A stretch of DNA of 64,000 nt from Neopusillimonas maritima (GCF_040930455.2 NZ_CP170494.1); one strand, 5' to 3'; shown: positions 23,929-33,340, numbered from the stretch's first letter. Notes: generated by a model not told the origin, from the sequence alone. Program-made: numbers and translations.

Positions 23929-24978
23929 TTACGCAGGAGGTTGCCAATTTTCTGCTTTCTCTCGGATTGGGTCGGTACGGAAGGTGTCATTGAAGTTGGC
24001 GCCGTCCCAAATTGTTTTCTCTTCCGAAAGTTTATGCAGGTTGCATAATTTGATGGTGGCATTTCTAAAGCTGGCTTCGTCTATCGAGGCATGTGAAAAA
24101 TCACACAGTTCAAGTTGCGCACCATCCCAGATCGATTGTTGGGCTTGCACACCCACCATGGGCGTGACATGCCAGGAACTGTTGCCTGCACGGGCCTGCA
24201 CCAGTTTGGCATGCGAGAAATCACAAATTTCAAAAGCGCTGCCGGTAAGGTCGGCGGCCGTGAGGTCGGCGGCGGCAAAGCTGGTGTTTTCCGCTTTGAT
24301 GTTGCTGAGATTCGCCCCTTTCATTATCGACATGGAAAACTGTGTTTGCGACATTGAGGCGCCCGAGAAGTTGGCGCCTTGCAGGTTAGCCTCAATAAAG
24401 AGTGTCAGCGTCAGGTCGCACTCGGGAAACTGCTGGCCCGACAAATTCGCGTTCATGAGCATGGCCTGGCTCAAGTTGTTCTTTCCGAACACAACGGCAC
24501 TCAAGTCGGATTCCATCACCATCCAGCGGCTTAAGTCGCTTTCTTTGAAGCTCGTTCCGCTCAGGGAGCACGCATTCATTCGGGCCGTACTTAAATCGGC
24601 CTTTTCAAAGACGGCGTTGTCCAGAATGCAGTTGTCGAACAGGCTGGCCGAACAATCGGACTCGGCCAGGTTGGCCTGGCTCAAATCGGATTTAATCACC
24701 GATGTAGTGGTTAGGTTTGCTTTGCTGAGGCTTGCGCCGGCTGCGTTCGTGTTGTTAATTGTGGCGCCGATAAATTGCGCTTCATTCAGGATAGCACCGC
24801 TTAAATCGCAATCGTCGAATTGTGCCTGGGAAAAGTCGGCACCGGAAAGGTCGGCTCCCCGAAAATTTACTTTATGAAATTTAATGGTTTGAAAGCCGGT
24901 TCCGGCCAACGATGCACCAGACAAATCGGCGTCTTCCAAAACACCGTTAACAATAAGAGACTGAGGAGATGAAGCCAT
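23929..24978 (-). CDS. Pentapeptide-repeat protein (stand-alone)
   Basis: 349 residues from ATG 24978 with AAGG upstream; a TTG 15 bases earlier is the alternative. Nearly the whole chain is tandem A(D/N)LxX-type pentapeptides (for example ADLSGADFSQAQFDDCDLSGAIL), predicted to form a right-handed quadrilateral beta-helix. No enzymatic or membrane segment is seen. It lies between the DUF2169-pentapeptide gene (19-base gap) and the DUF3540 gene. Pentapeptide proteins in this setting may act as effector adaptors or rod-like spacers on the VgrG tip. A DNA-mimic role like Qnr is formally possible, but the context argues against it. Confidence 0.88.
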   Translation of the reverse strand: MASSPQSLIVNGVLEDADLSGASLAGTGFQTIKFHKVNFRGADLSGADFSQAQFDDCDLSGAILNEAQFIGATINNTNAAGASLSKANLTTTSVIKSDLSQANLAESDCSASLFDNCILDNAVFEKADLSTARMNACSLSGTSFKESDLSRWMVMESDLSAVVFGKNNLSQAMLMNANLSGQQFPECDLTLTLFIEANLQGANFSGASMSQTQFSMSIMKGANLSNIKAENTSFAAADLTAADLTGSAFEICDFSHAKLVQARAGNSSWHVTPMVGVQAQQSIWDGAQLELCDFSHASIDEASFRNATIKLCNLHKLSEEKTIWDGANFNDTFRTDPIREKAENWQPPA

Positions 24979-24997
24979 ATAAGATACCTTCAAGCGG

Positions 24998-27466
24998 TTA
25001 TGGGGTCGCTAACACGGTGTTGTCGAGATTGGCGTTATTGAAGCGGGCGCCGGCGATTTTTGTGTCGACAAAGGTGGCGTTGTACAGATTGCTATTGTCT
25101 AGATTCACTGCTTGCAGGTTTGCGTGAATAAACGAGGCCTGCATCAGGTTCGATGCGCTAAGGTCGGCCTGCTCCAGGTCGGAGCGATCGAAGCACGCGG
25201 AACGCAGGTCTGATCTTGCAAGCCTGGCATGGGTGACGATGCAATCGGACAAATCCATTTTGCTCGCTTTGATATTCAGCATAGATGCTTCATTCAGGTT
25301 GGCGCCTGCCCATGCAGCCGCTTCAAGAGTGGCCTGGTCGAGTATCGCTTTTTGAAATGAGGTTCCCGGGCTTGCCTGACTGCCACTTAGGTCAGTCTGC
25401 GCCAGATTGGCGCCGGCCAGGTTAGCTTGGGAAAAATTGGCTTTGCGCGCAATCGCACCCTGCAGATTAACGCGTTGAACCGATGCGCCGGAAAGATTTG
25501 CACCCTCAAGCAGTGCAGCAGGCAACTGGGCATTGTCGAGGTTGGCTTGGTCCAGTTGGGCTCCCGTCGCAATCAGCCGTTCGGCCCGAATCCCTTGCAA
25601 CCACGCATGGGATAGCGTGGCGGCCTGCAGGCTGGTGCTGGAAAGATCGGCGCCCGAAAAATTCGCTTCAGTGCAGTCGCTGCCGTCAAGATTTGCGCCG
25701 CGCAACGTGCTGCCGACGAAACTGCTTTTCCCGAGGCTGGCTTTCACCAGTTGGCAGCCGGACAAATCGGCTGCATCGAAGCGGGTGCCGGTTGCAAACA
25801 CGCCGTTTAAACACGCGCCTTGTAACTTTGCGCCCGCCAGATTTGCGCCCGCCAGCACCGAGCCGGAGAAATCCATGCCGCTTAAATCCAGGCCGGCCAG
25901 GTTGGCGTGTGTCAGGTCGAGATTGAGACAAGGGTATCCATTGGCCTGTGCGCTGACGACGAGTTGCCGGTTGCGAGCGGCAGCCGCGGCGTCGTGCAGT
26001 GGAGCCGTTTCATTGCCTTGCGGCGGAGTTGTAGGGGCGTGGGCTGCAGGCTTGGGATAGGGTGTTAAGGCTTCTTTCAAGGCAGGTTGGGGGTCGGCTT
26101 TCTCGGTCGCGGTCTCGGGCTCCGTGCCTTCCTCTTCCTGGATGACCTTTATCAACCCTTCTATTTCGTTAAAAAAGCCTGTAAGAGATTTACTGCGCTG
26201 TGTCATGGCCTGAGCGAACTGGCGGGTTTGCGGATTCGCTTCCAGCATCTCCAGTAATTGATCTTCGCGAATACCTGCCTTCTTTAAAGAGCTTTGAAAG
26301 TAATCGCGTTGTTCGCGGACTTTTTGCAGCAAATCCTCGCTGGAGGTTGACTCAAGCGAAGCCTTGAATTCCGGGGAAGTGACGTCGGGGACGTCTTTGA
26401 ATACTTCGGGTGCCATCCCTTTCAGGCAGTTGTTCAAATACAGGTCGACCGGCAAAGGGAGTTCGCCGGGGTCTTCAAACTCTGCATAAAACGCGTTGAT
26501 ATCGCGCCCATCTGGGTCGGACACCGCGATACTGGCACGAAACGTTAAAACCCCCAGTCGCTCTTCAGGCAATAGCCAAACCGTGTCGACATGCACTTTC
26601 AGTTCGCGGAACTGTGCACTGCCATCCGGGTCGGACTGGTGTACGAAGAAACGTGGCCGACTGCGGGGCAATCGACCCTGCAATACGCCATGCTCCGGGT
26701 GCATGTTTTGTATTTCGATTGTTTCACCCCCCGCCCAAAAACCGTCGAGATGCTGGTCTTGTGATGCGGCCATAAAGTAGCGCGCATCGGTGTCGATAGG
26801 AAGATGAGGCCAGCGTGTGTTACGCCAGTGCTCGTCTTGTTTGCCTAGGTGGCGCGCACGTTGGGGGTAAGCACTGGGTAGCGGGCCGAATCCCGCGGGC
26901 GGCGGTTTGTCGTTAGCCGACAGCATGAGGTGGTCGGGTAATTCAATATTGGGCAACTCGGTGATGCCCCCCTTGCTGCTATAACCTTTGCCGCTTGGGT
27001 TGGCGTCGTAACCTTCACCGCCAAATGCATTGGCCAGGGTAATGGGCATGTGATCGAAGGGGGCGGGGGCTGATATGCCGCCGGTGGCGCTGAGTTGGCG
27101 GGGGCCAAATACGGCCAGTCTTTTATTCAGGGCTCCAATTGAAATGCGGGCCGAGACCGGCTGTTGCGTGGTGTCGGCCGGGGGGTAACAGCAGCCGGCG
27201 GCAAGAAACTCGGCTTTTGGTTTGGGCCAGCCTTCATCAAGCGTTTCGTCTTTCTGCAATACCTTTGCGGCATGTTCCCAAAGAGATGAGAATTCGATCT
27301 CTTGTTCTGCGCCCGGCGCGTTAAGAATGAAGGGTACCAGTACGCCGAACGACATGGCGTATTGATCGGGCACCGGACTATAAACACGATGAACCAGCTC
27401 GGTGCGGCCCGGCTTGATTATTTTGAGTCCGGGCAGGGTTTCATGCATGGGCATTTTATTCGGCAT
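24998..27466 (-). CDS. DUF2169 protein with C-terminal pentapeptide repeats
   Basis: 822 residues. The N-terminal DUF2169 domain covers roughly 15-350 (family-like segments GVLVPFILNAPG, PITLANAFGGEGYDANPSGKGY, YFMAASQDQHLDGFWAGGETIEI). A helical, charged linker with a Pro/Thr-rich stretch follows (about 370-540), then more than 250 residues of pentapeptide repeats to the end. DUF2169 proteins are regarded as adaptors that load PAAR-like proteins and effectors on VgrG. The start at 27466 overlaps the preceding gene by 11 bases; ATGs at 27454 and 27448 are alternatives and no ribosome site is decisive. Immediately upstream is the unknown 464-residue protein and then vgrG, so all belong to one spike-loading unit. 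Confidence 0.88.
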   Translation of the reverse strand: MPNKMPMHETLPGLKIIKPGRTELVHRVYSPVPDQYAMSFGVLVPFILNAPGAEQEIEFSSLWEHAAKVLQKDETLDEGWPKPKAEFLAAGCCYPPADTTQQPVSARISIGALNKRLAVFGPRQLSATGGISAPAPFDHMPITLANAFGGEGYDANPSGKGYSSKGGITELPNIELPDHLMLSANDKPPPAGFGPLPSAYPQRARHLGKQDEHWRNTRWPHLPIDTDARYFMAASQDQHLDGFWAGGETIEIQNMHPEHGVLQGRLPRSRPRFFVHQSDPDGSAQFRELKVHVDTVWLLPEERLGVLTFRASIAVSDPDGRDINAFYAEFEDPGELPLPVDLYLNNCLKGMAPEVFKDVPDVTSPEFKASLESTSSEDLLQKVREQRDYFQSSLKKAGIREDQLLEMLEANPQTRQFAQAMTQRSKSLTGFFNEIEGLIKVIQEEEGTEPETATEKADPQPALKEALTPYPKPAAHAPTTPPQGNETAPLHDAAAAARNRQLVVSAQANGYPCLNLDLTHANLAGLDLSGMDFSGSVLAGANLAGAKLQGACLNGVFATGTRFDAADLSGCQLVKASLGKSSFVGSTLRGANLDGSDCTEANFSGADLSSTSLQAATLSHAWLQGIRAERLIATGAQLDQANLDNAQLPAALLEGANLSGASVQRVNLQGAIARKANFSQANLAGANLAQTDLSGSQASPGTSFQKAILDQATLEAAAWAGANLNEASMLNIKASKMDLSDCIVTHARLARSDLRSACFDRSDLEQADLSASNLMQASFIHANLQAVNLDNSNLYNATFVDTKIAGARFNNANLDNTVLATP

Positions 27467-28850
27467 TCAATTGCTCGGTAATGGCGTCGACTCGGTTGCG
27501 TGTTGTCATGAGGATGCGGTTCAAACGGCTGGTGGTGTTTTTAACCACTTTGAATTTGTCGTCTAGGGCGGTGTCCGTGAGTTTTCTGGCTTCCATTTGG
27601 GTTTTTAGTGCGCCGACGTCAGTTACTGCCTTTTGAATGCCGCTAAAAGTTAAGCCAGGTGGGCCGGGGTTCAAAACGGTAACGGCATCGCCAAGGGCGA
27701 AACCGGTTGCATCGATACGCACTTTCGAGTCACCGAAGCTTAAAACGACGCCCGTAGCGTTGATGGTGATATTGTTGCCGCCCGTGCCAATGCTGCTTTC
27801 GTCTGCTGTCAAGCGCATTACTGAGCCGGTCGGCCCCCCAGCCAGGGCACTGATGGTGCCATCTCCAACAGACAGACTGTTTTCGTCATTGAACTTGGCC
27901 TGGACGCCGGTGTCGATCAGGTTCAACGCGGGGCCTGCGGCCGTGGTGGAGTTGGCTGTGGTGACGTTCAGGAAATGTTGCTGTGCATTAACCGTATGAG
28001 ACGAGAAGCCTGCATTTGTGAGCAGGTCGGCTTGAATGCCTGAACCATAGATGCGGGTCACGCCATCAGCAGACACTTCCAGCCGCGATCCACCTACGCC
28101 GGCATCGCCCGCGTTTCGCGTAAAGCCAAGAATCGACGTGCCGCCGTTCGGTTTGCTGTAGCCCAGGTCGGTGTCGGATGAGCTAAGCTGAACGCTGTTT
28201 TCGCTGATAAATACGCCGGATGTCGGGCTGATGGGCGCCATCTTGCGCGTACCCAAAAAGACCCCGCCAATGGCGTCCATGGTAAGCACCCCGGCGGGTG
28301 AGTCGTTTTCCCCCAATTTGCGCCATTTGGCATACTTCAACAGAAGAAGCGGTGCAATGGTGGCGGCAATGGACGCAATTGATGTGAGTTGACCCAATGC
28401 GATATCGAGCTCGGGTACTTTAACTTCTTCTTCGTGCGGGGTAATGATTTTATGAGCCGTGGCATACGTGACGGCGGCAAGCATGGCCAGTGTTTGAATT
28501 GTCAGCAGGGTGAACGTCGCAGTGCGAAGTGTTTTCGCATACGCTACTTGTTCCACACTGGCGCCCACTGTGCCAATGTATGAGTCCATGTAATAGAACT
28601 CACCTTCTTTGGCGCTTTCAACCGTGGCGGTTTTGGTGAGCTCGAATTCCGCCGCCAGTTTAGCCTCGAATTTGGAGCCGATGAACGTTTCTGATTGCAG
28701 CGCCAATGCAAAATCATTCTTTACGCCAACCGTAACCTCGGTTCTCACGCCGTAAATCACTTCCAGGTCGGACGCGGTGATCAGTTCGGTTTTGCCGGCG
28801 CCAAACCAGCTTAACGACTGACCTTCACTAACGTTCGCAATTCCTGTCAT
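27456..28850 (-). CDS. Unknown VgrG-linked protein with membrane hairpin and beta-repeat region
   Basis: 464 residues, family not recognised. Layout: a polar N-terminus (1-105) rich in short beta-like repeats; two hydrophobic helices at about 111-132 and 154-173 separated by a charged loop (ITPHEEEVKVPELD); a long Ser/Gly/Asn-rich beta-repeat region (about 190-400: SGVFISENSVQLSSS, SRLEVSADGVTRIYGSG, SIGTGGNNITINATG), like phage-tail needles or the VgrG beta-prism; and a C-terminal predicted coiled coil (about 405-464). No catalytic motif is seen. It lies directly after vgrG and before the DUF2169 adaptor. Candidate roles are a spike extension supplied in trans or a membrane-active cargo. No small immunity-like gene is adjacent, which favours the structural reading. 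Confidence 0.8.
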   Translation of the reverse strand: MTGIANVSEGQSLSWFGAGKTELITASDLEVIYGVRTEVTVGVKNDFALALQSETFIGSKFEAKLAAEFELTKTATVESAKEGEFYYMDSYIGTVGASVEQVAYAKTLRTATFTLLTIQTLAMLAAVTYATAHKIITPHEEEVKVPELDIALGQLTSIASIAATIAPLLLLKYAKWRKLGENDSPAGVLTMDAIGGVFLGTRKMAPISPTSGVFISENSVQLSSSDTDLGYSKPNGGTSILGFTRNAGDAGVGGSRLEVSADGVTRIYGSGIQADLLTNAGFSSHTVNAQQHFLNVTTANSTTAAGPALNLIDTGVQAKFNDENSLSVGDGTISALAGGPTGSVMRLTADESSIGTGGNNITINATGVVLSFGDSKVRIDATGFALGDAVTVLNPGPPGLTFSGIQKAVTDVGALKTQMEARKLTDTALDDKFKVVKNTTSRLNRILMTTRNRVDAITEQLNAE

Positions 28851-28896
28851 GTTTGAGTCCTGTTGGTTGTGAGGTTCTGAAATTAATGGGTTTGCT

Positions 28897-30537
28897 TCAG
28901 CTTATGTTTTTCAAGACGTCAGCCGGGTTGGGGGTGCCCAGGGAGACATCGGCCCCGATGAGTGGGAATGTACCGATATAGACGCATGAACCTTTCGCAG
29001 GTGAGAAAAGAGAAACCACCTCGCTACCCGGCTTGTCGACCATGTTCAGTACATTTCCCCGGGATGTGCGTACACCGTTGCACGCCGCATTGGCGTCGCG
29101 TACCACATTGGGGTTTTCTGAGTTCGGGACGGCCCCCACAATAATGGGCTGGTCGGGGTCGCCGCCCACAAAGCTGATAAGTACCTCGGTGCCTTTCAGT
29201 AATGGGAAGTGCATGCCGTTATTCTTGCCGGCATACGGCGTGGCCATGCGCAGCCACGAAGACCCTTTGTTGGCCGATTTGGATGAGTAGTCGTAAAGCA
29301 ATTGCACCTTGTATTGACCGTATTCATTCAGTTCGGCGTGATCGCCTTCACCCTCGGCATCAATCACGGCGTTAAGAATGCCTGCAATAACCGGCTTCGG
29401 CGTGGTGCGCTCCGGTCGAAACTGTTGTGACGCTTCAAGTGCCGTGAATTGACATTCGTATAAGGCGCCTTGCTCATTGTCGTTGTAAGCGGTGTTTTGG
29501 CCGGCCAGAATAACGCCCGTTTGAGACCCTTGATGTTGAACCGAGGTGACCCAGTATTTGCCGTTGTAACTGTCGCGGTAATGGTGTGTGACCTCAAGGA
29601 AGTAACCGCTGCGCACCCCAGCCGCGGGGGCGCTACCGTGGTATGTGGTGCCTTTGCAAGCCAGCTCTTCAGACCGGATTTTAGCCAGTCGTTCAGCGTC
29701 GGGCTCGGTTCGGAGGTTGTCGCCGTAATACATGTAGTGGCCGTTCTTTCCGCCGGACACGGCTTGTTCCGATTTCAGGTTGTCGCCCAGGCTGGCTTTG
29801 CGAAAGTTGAAATCCTGAACCAGCACTTTGCCGGGGATGTGGGTTTTGCGACAGGTGAATGCGGTAACGCAGGTGTCTTGCCGGTCGGTTTGTACGTTCT
29901 CTGGCGGTGTATAACGCAAAGAAATGGTTTTCTCAGGTTGGGCCTCTTTGTAGTCGACCATGTTTAGTACCTCACCTACAGAGGCATTGTCGTCGTGGTC
30001 GAAAAAATAATAGATCCCTTCGTGCTCCATCCAGCGTGAAATGAAATTGAAGTCTGTTTCCTGATATTGGCAGATGAAGCTGCGCTGCCTGTAATCGCTC
30101 TCATTTTTAAGCGTCAGTTTGATATCCGGCCCTTTCAGGCCGTTGCGATCCAGGATTGAACGGATAATGTCCGGTATCCGGTTTTCGTTCAAATAAACGT
30201 CATTCAGAAACGTGAGACCCAGATTCCATAAGCGGGGTACCAGCGTGGCGCGATAAAAATAGTAGTCGTCGACCTGACCCTCCTGTTCAAACCGCGCAAT
30301 CATGCCATGGTACGGCGTTGAACTGGCGTGGTCGCGAGCCCAGATATGCAGCGTGGCCGTGGCGTTCAGTACGTTGTCCAGGTCCACGTTACCTTCAGTC
30401 GACACCAAAACAATATCGAACTCAAAGAGGGCGGATACCGACTCATTGCCGGTGAAACGAACAACGTCGAATGTGGGAAGGTCTTTACGGCTGAGTTCGA
30501 ATGTGAACAGTAGCTCTTTTTCTGCGTTGCTAGCCAT
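28897..30537 (-). CDS. vgrG: T6SS spike protein VgrG (TssI), short form
   Basis: 546 residues, shorter than typical 600-700-residue VgrG. The gp27-like part runs to about 370 (FICQYQETDFNFISRWMEHEGIYYFF is diagnostic). The gp5 OB-fold part follows (YGQYKVQLLYDYSS; GTEVLISFVGGDPDQPIIVGAVPN). Only about 60 residues come after it, so the beta-helical needle and any effector extension are nearly missing. It forms the trimeric spike on the Hcp tube. Upstream is tssG (32 bases); downstream lies the unknown protein with needle-like repeats and the DUF2169/DUF3540/DUF4150 set, which may complete the tip. Confidence 0.95.
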   Translation of the reverse strand: MASNAEKELLFTFELSRKDLPTFDVVRFTGNESVSALFEFDIVLVSTEGNVDLDNVLNATATLHIWARDHASSTPYHGMIARFEQEGQVDDYYFYRATLVPRLWNLGLTFLNDVYLNENRIPDIIRSILDRNGLKGPDIKLTLKNESDYRQRSFICQYQETDFNFISRWMEHEGIYYFFDHDDNASVGEVLNMVDYKEAQPEKTISLRYTPPENVQTDRQDTCVTAFTCRKTHIPGKVLVQDFNFRKASLGDNLKSEQAVSGGKNGHYMYYGDNLRTEPDAERLAKIRSEELACKGTTYHGSAPAAGVRSGYFLEVTHHYRDSYNGKYWVTSVQHQGSQTGVILAGQNTAYNDNEQGALYECQFTALEASQQFRPERTTPKPVIAGILNAVIDAEGEGDHAELNEYGQYKVQLLYDYSSKSANKGSSWLRMATPYAGKNNGMHFPLLKGTEVLISFVGGDPDQPIIVGAVPNSENPNVVRDANAACNGVRTSRGNVLNMVDKPGSEVVSLFSPAKGSCVYIGTFPLIGADVSLGTPNPADVLKNIS

Positions 30538-30569
30538 GGGGAAGATCCTTTAGTGCGGGGCGCAGGGAG

Positions 30570-31556
30570 TTACAACACGACTTGTGCGTGTGCTTCATGG
30601 GGCGATTGTGTATCGACCAGCCAGGTGTCGTGGCCCAATGCCGCCCAATTCTTGTTCGGTGCACCCAACTGAATGGGTTGAACTGCACCGCGGCGTAATT
30701 GAAGGTCAAGACGTACATTCAGCGGATCGAGTAAATAATAACGGATAATGAAGGCCAGCTTGTTGAATTCTTCCTGGCCCGGGAGTAACCCCAGAAAAGT
30801 GGTTTGGTCGATGTCATGGATACGTATGGTTAGGTTGTTGCTGCGGCTGCGTACAATCGCGCCCACATGGCTGTCGTGGCCCAGGGTACATGCCTGTGAG
30901 CCCAGTTGTAAGCGTTGGTCGGCTGGAATGGCCTGCCACATCTCGTCTTGCTGAACGACCTCTACGTTTGATTTTGGATAGAGTGCCGCGATAATGGTGC
31001 GCAAACCCATCGCCGAGCGCGGATACTGGCTGAATAGCCCTGCAAACCGCAGTAAATGACTGAAACCCGGCTTGTTAAGGAAGCGCAAGGGCTCGTTAAT
31101 ACCTACGAAGGTATGGAATATTTCAAGCAGCCGGTGATCGTTGAATTCTTTGATGCGAACGTGGGCGCGCGATTTGAGCCAGGCCCGGAAAAACAGCGGG
31201 TAAATGGTTTGGCTGATAATGTCGAGGAAGTCACGATTGCTGTGTCGACCTTCGTGGTGCTCGTCGAGAAGTTGCTCGGAGTAAAAATTGGGTAAAGGCG
31301 ACGTCACGCCGTACAAACCCAGAAAATTTGCCGTTAAGCGGTAAGTTCCGGGTGCGGTTTCCCTGATGTCGTTAAGGTCTGTGCCTGGAAAGTGTAATGA
31401 AAGGCTGGGGCGTATTTTGACATCGGCTTCCGGCCGGCCTTCCTGCAAGGCGGTAAGGCGTAATAAGCGGTAGGCCTGAAAAAACGAGAATCGTTCACTT
31501 TGCTGCAGTAAACGACCCTTTATAGCAAGGGCTTTTGTCCCATCCTGATCGGCCAT
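30570..31556 (-). CDS. tssG: T6SS baseplate protein TssG
   Basis: 328 residues. Contains TssG family signatures: FSFFQAYRLLRL near residue 23, the FPGTDLNDI region, and FLGLYGVTSPLPNFYSEQLL (about 74-93). TssG and two TssF form the baseplate wedge with TssE and contact TssK. ATG 31556 overlaps the end of tssF by 37 bases, more than usual, but no later start keeps the conserved N-terminus. It is followed by vgrG in the same unit. Confidence 0.95.
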   Translation of the reverse strand: MADQDGTKALAIKGRLLQQSERFSFFQAYRLLRLTALQEGRPEADVKIRPSLSLHFPGTDLNDIRETAPGTYRLTANFLGLYGVTSPLPNFYSEQLLDEHHEGRHSNRDFLDIISQTIYPLFFRAWLKSRAHVRIKEFNDHRLLEIFHTFVGINEPLRFLNKPGFSHLLRFAGLFSQYPRSAMGLRTIIAALYPKSNVEVVQQDEMWQAIPADQRLQLGSQACTLGHDSHVGAIVRSRSNNLTIRIHDIDQTTFLGLLPGQEEFNKLAFIIRYYLLDPLNVRLDLQLRRGAVQPIQLGAPNKNWAALGHDTWLVDTQSPHEAHAQVVL

Positions 31557-33250
31557 TTAAACTCCGTTCCCGTATTTTTATCTCGAATTTCGAATCGTGT
31601 GTAAGAGTTGATGCCTGCATAGCATGACAGGAATCGGTCGAGCACACTGCCCCATAAGTACAACGCCCCTGTGCTTGCCCAGTTTTTCTCCTCGCAAGTC
31701 AGTACAACGTGCTGGCCTTGCATCATGGCGCCTCGTACCAGACGGGTTTCACGTGTGACTTGCAGCTCGGCCAAACCATCAATTTGGCGGTCGTTGGCAC
31801 TGCGTGTCGCCCGATCATGGGTGCAGGTAGAGTTATAGAGTCGCAAAATACCTTTTAAGTTCTCGACGCCGGACAAAGAAAGTAAATTTAGCGTGGTGTG
31901 ACTGATGACATCCCACAGCAGCTTTTCTCCGCTGGGCGGGTCGATGGAGGCGGTCACCGGTGTGATGTTGCGAAAGGTAAAGCGTTCGGGCGAGGTGCTG
32001 GTTGGTTTTGAAATATCGCCCAGTTTGAGTGATTCCGGCAGATACCGGTTTGTGCAGGTTAGGCTGACCGACAGCGTTTCATTTTCAGGGTTGTCGTTCT
32101 GGTCGTAAACGACGGACAAATAGGTGTCGATGGTTTCACCCACCAGCGAGGGCCGCATGGATGTGCGATAGCTGGCCTGGCTGCGGTCTTTATCGTGCGT
32201 TAAGAGAGAAAAGGGCACGTAATCTTTGTTGCGCGCATTGCCCTGCACATATCCGGTGACGGTATCAATAGAGTAGATCTGGAATTGCCGTTTATGCGCG
32301 CCACTGGGCAAGACAAGATACTCTGATGTTTCATGATTCAGGTTGATCGGTTCGGCTTCATGCTCGAACAGGTTTACAACCGGGGCAACGTTCAAGGCAA
32401 AGTCGCGTGCCGCCAGGTTGGGCAAGGGAACAGGTGATTTATGAAAGACAAATTCGATTCGGAATTTGTCTCCTTGCAAGGTGCCGCGACCTTTTGAAAT
32501 GTCGGCGATTTCAAAGAACAAAAACTTTTGGGGGAAAAACAATAATTCCTGTAGCCAACCGAATGCGGGGAAAGCGTTATCTGGATAGGGCAACAGAGGC
32601 TCATCGAACGCCGGGAAATGTACTTTTGGTGAAAGCACCACACTTTGGCCGTGTGCATCAAGCAGGCGAATTGATTTAAGTTGCGTGCCGAGCAACATGA
32701 ACAGGTTTGTTGCAGACGAGTGTTCTTGTGCCAGGAACAGACGCAGCCGGGGCGGCAAGAGCATGCCGTCTGATTCCTCAGATGTTTTGAACTGCAGCCA
32801 AAGTACCTGATTGCCATCGGAAAGCTGGTCTGATAGAACGGTTTCGAGCGTGATGGGATGGGCATGAATATCGGCGGTGGTACGAAACTTGCATGAAATG
32901 CCGTCGATTGGTGCCGCGCCGATTTCGGTTCCGATTGGGATAACCGCCGGCTCCGAGAGTTGTGTTTTCGGTGTGAATGAAATGAGTGACGCTGCCGGCA
33001 GGGGGCGCAGAAACTGCGGTACCAGAACGCTGGCCAGCTCCTGGACGATTTCAGGGAATTCATCGTCGAGCTTTTGCAGCGTAAGGCCATTCAGGAAGGC
33101 GACCCCCTCCAGTAGGCGCTCGACGTCGGGGTCGGTTGTGACTGCGCCCAACATGGGGGCGACAGCCGGGTTCGTTTGTGCGAACTCCAAAGAATTGGCT
33201 CGCAAGCGTGCGAGCTCAGTTGCGTAGAACCGGTTGAAGCTTGTAGCCAT
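31520..33250 (-). CDS. tssF: T6SS baseplate protein TssF
   Basis: 576 residues, near the usual 590-620. It begins FNRFYATELARLRANSLEFAQTNPAVAPMLG, the TssF opening that contains the conserved ELxxLR...FA pattern, followed by DPDVERLLEGVAFLNG. The end WPIRMGQKPLL is also family-typical, so the chain is complete. It is the wedge component that holds TssG and TssE around the VgrG hub. First gene of the minus-strand unit tssF-tssG-vgrG-accessory block. It is divergent from tssE across a 90-base promoter gap. Confidence 0.95.
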   Translation of the reverse strand: MATSFNRFYATELARLRANSLEFAQTNPAVAPMLGAVTTDPDVERLLEGVAFLNGLTLQKLDDEFPEIVQELASVLVPQFLRPLPAASLISFTPKTQLSEPAVIPIGTEIGAAPIDGISCKFRTTADIHAHPITLETVLSDQLSDGNQVLWLQFKTSEESDGMLLPPRLRLFLAQEHSSATNLFMLLGTQLKSIRLLDAHGQSVVLSPKVHFPAFDEPLLPYPDNAFPAFGWLQELLFFPQKFLFFEIADISKGRGTLQGDKFRIEFVFHKSPVPLPNLAARDFALNVAPVVNLFEHEAEPINLNHETSEYLVLPSGAHKRQFQIYSIDTVTGYVQGNARNKDYVPFSLLTHDKDRSQASYRTSMRPSLVGETIDTYLSVVYDQNDNPENETLSVSLTCTNRYLPESLKLGDISKPTSTSPERFTFRNITPVTASIDPPSGEKLLWDVISHTTLNLLSLSGVENLKGILRLYNSTCTHDRATRSANDRQIDGLAELQVTRETRLVRGAMMQGQHVVLTCEEKNWASTGALYLWGSVLDRFLSCYAGINSYTRFEIRDKNTGTEFKWPIRMGQKPLL

Positions 33251-33340
33251 GAATATAGTGGACGGTGCGCCGAAGAGTCACTAATATTGCATGATCCCGC
33301 TTGCGGGTGTCAAGGATAAGCAAGGTGCAAGGATAGCTTC

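Noticed and set aside
23903..24877. 324-residue open reading frame on the plus strand opposite the stand-alone pentapeptide gene
   Set aside because: Its long, open, repetitive composition is a mirror of the pentapeptide codon pattern on the other strand. No start signal, no domain, and the minus-strand gene is well supported.
24998..26060. Short-period DNA repetition resembling a repeat array
   Set aside because: The periodicity is about 15 bases and is explained by pentapeptide codons. There are no fixed repeats with unique spacers and no cas genes, so it is not CRISPR.
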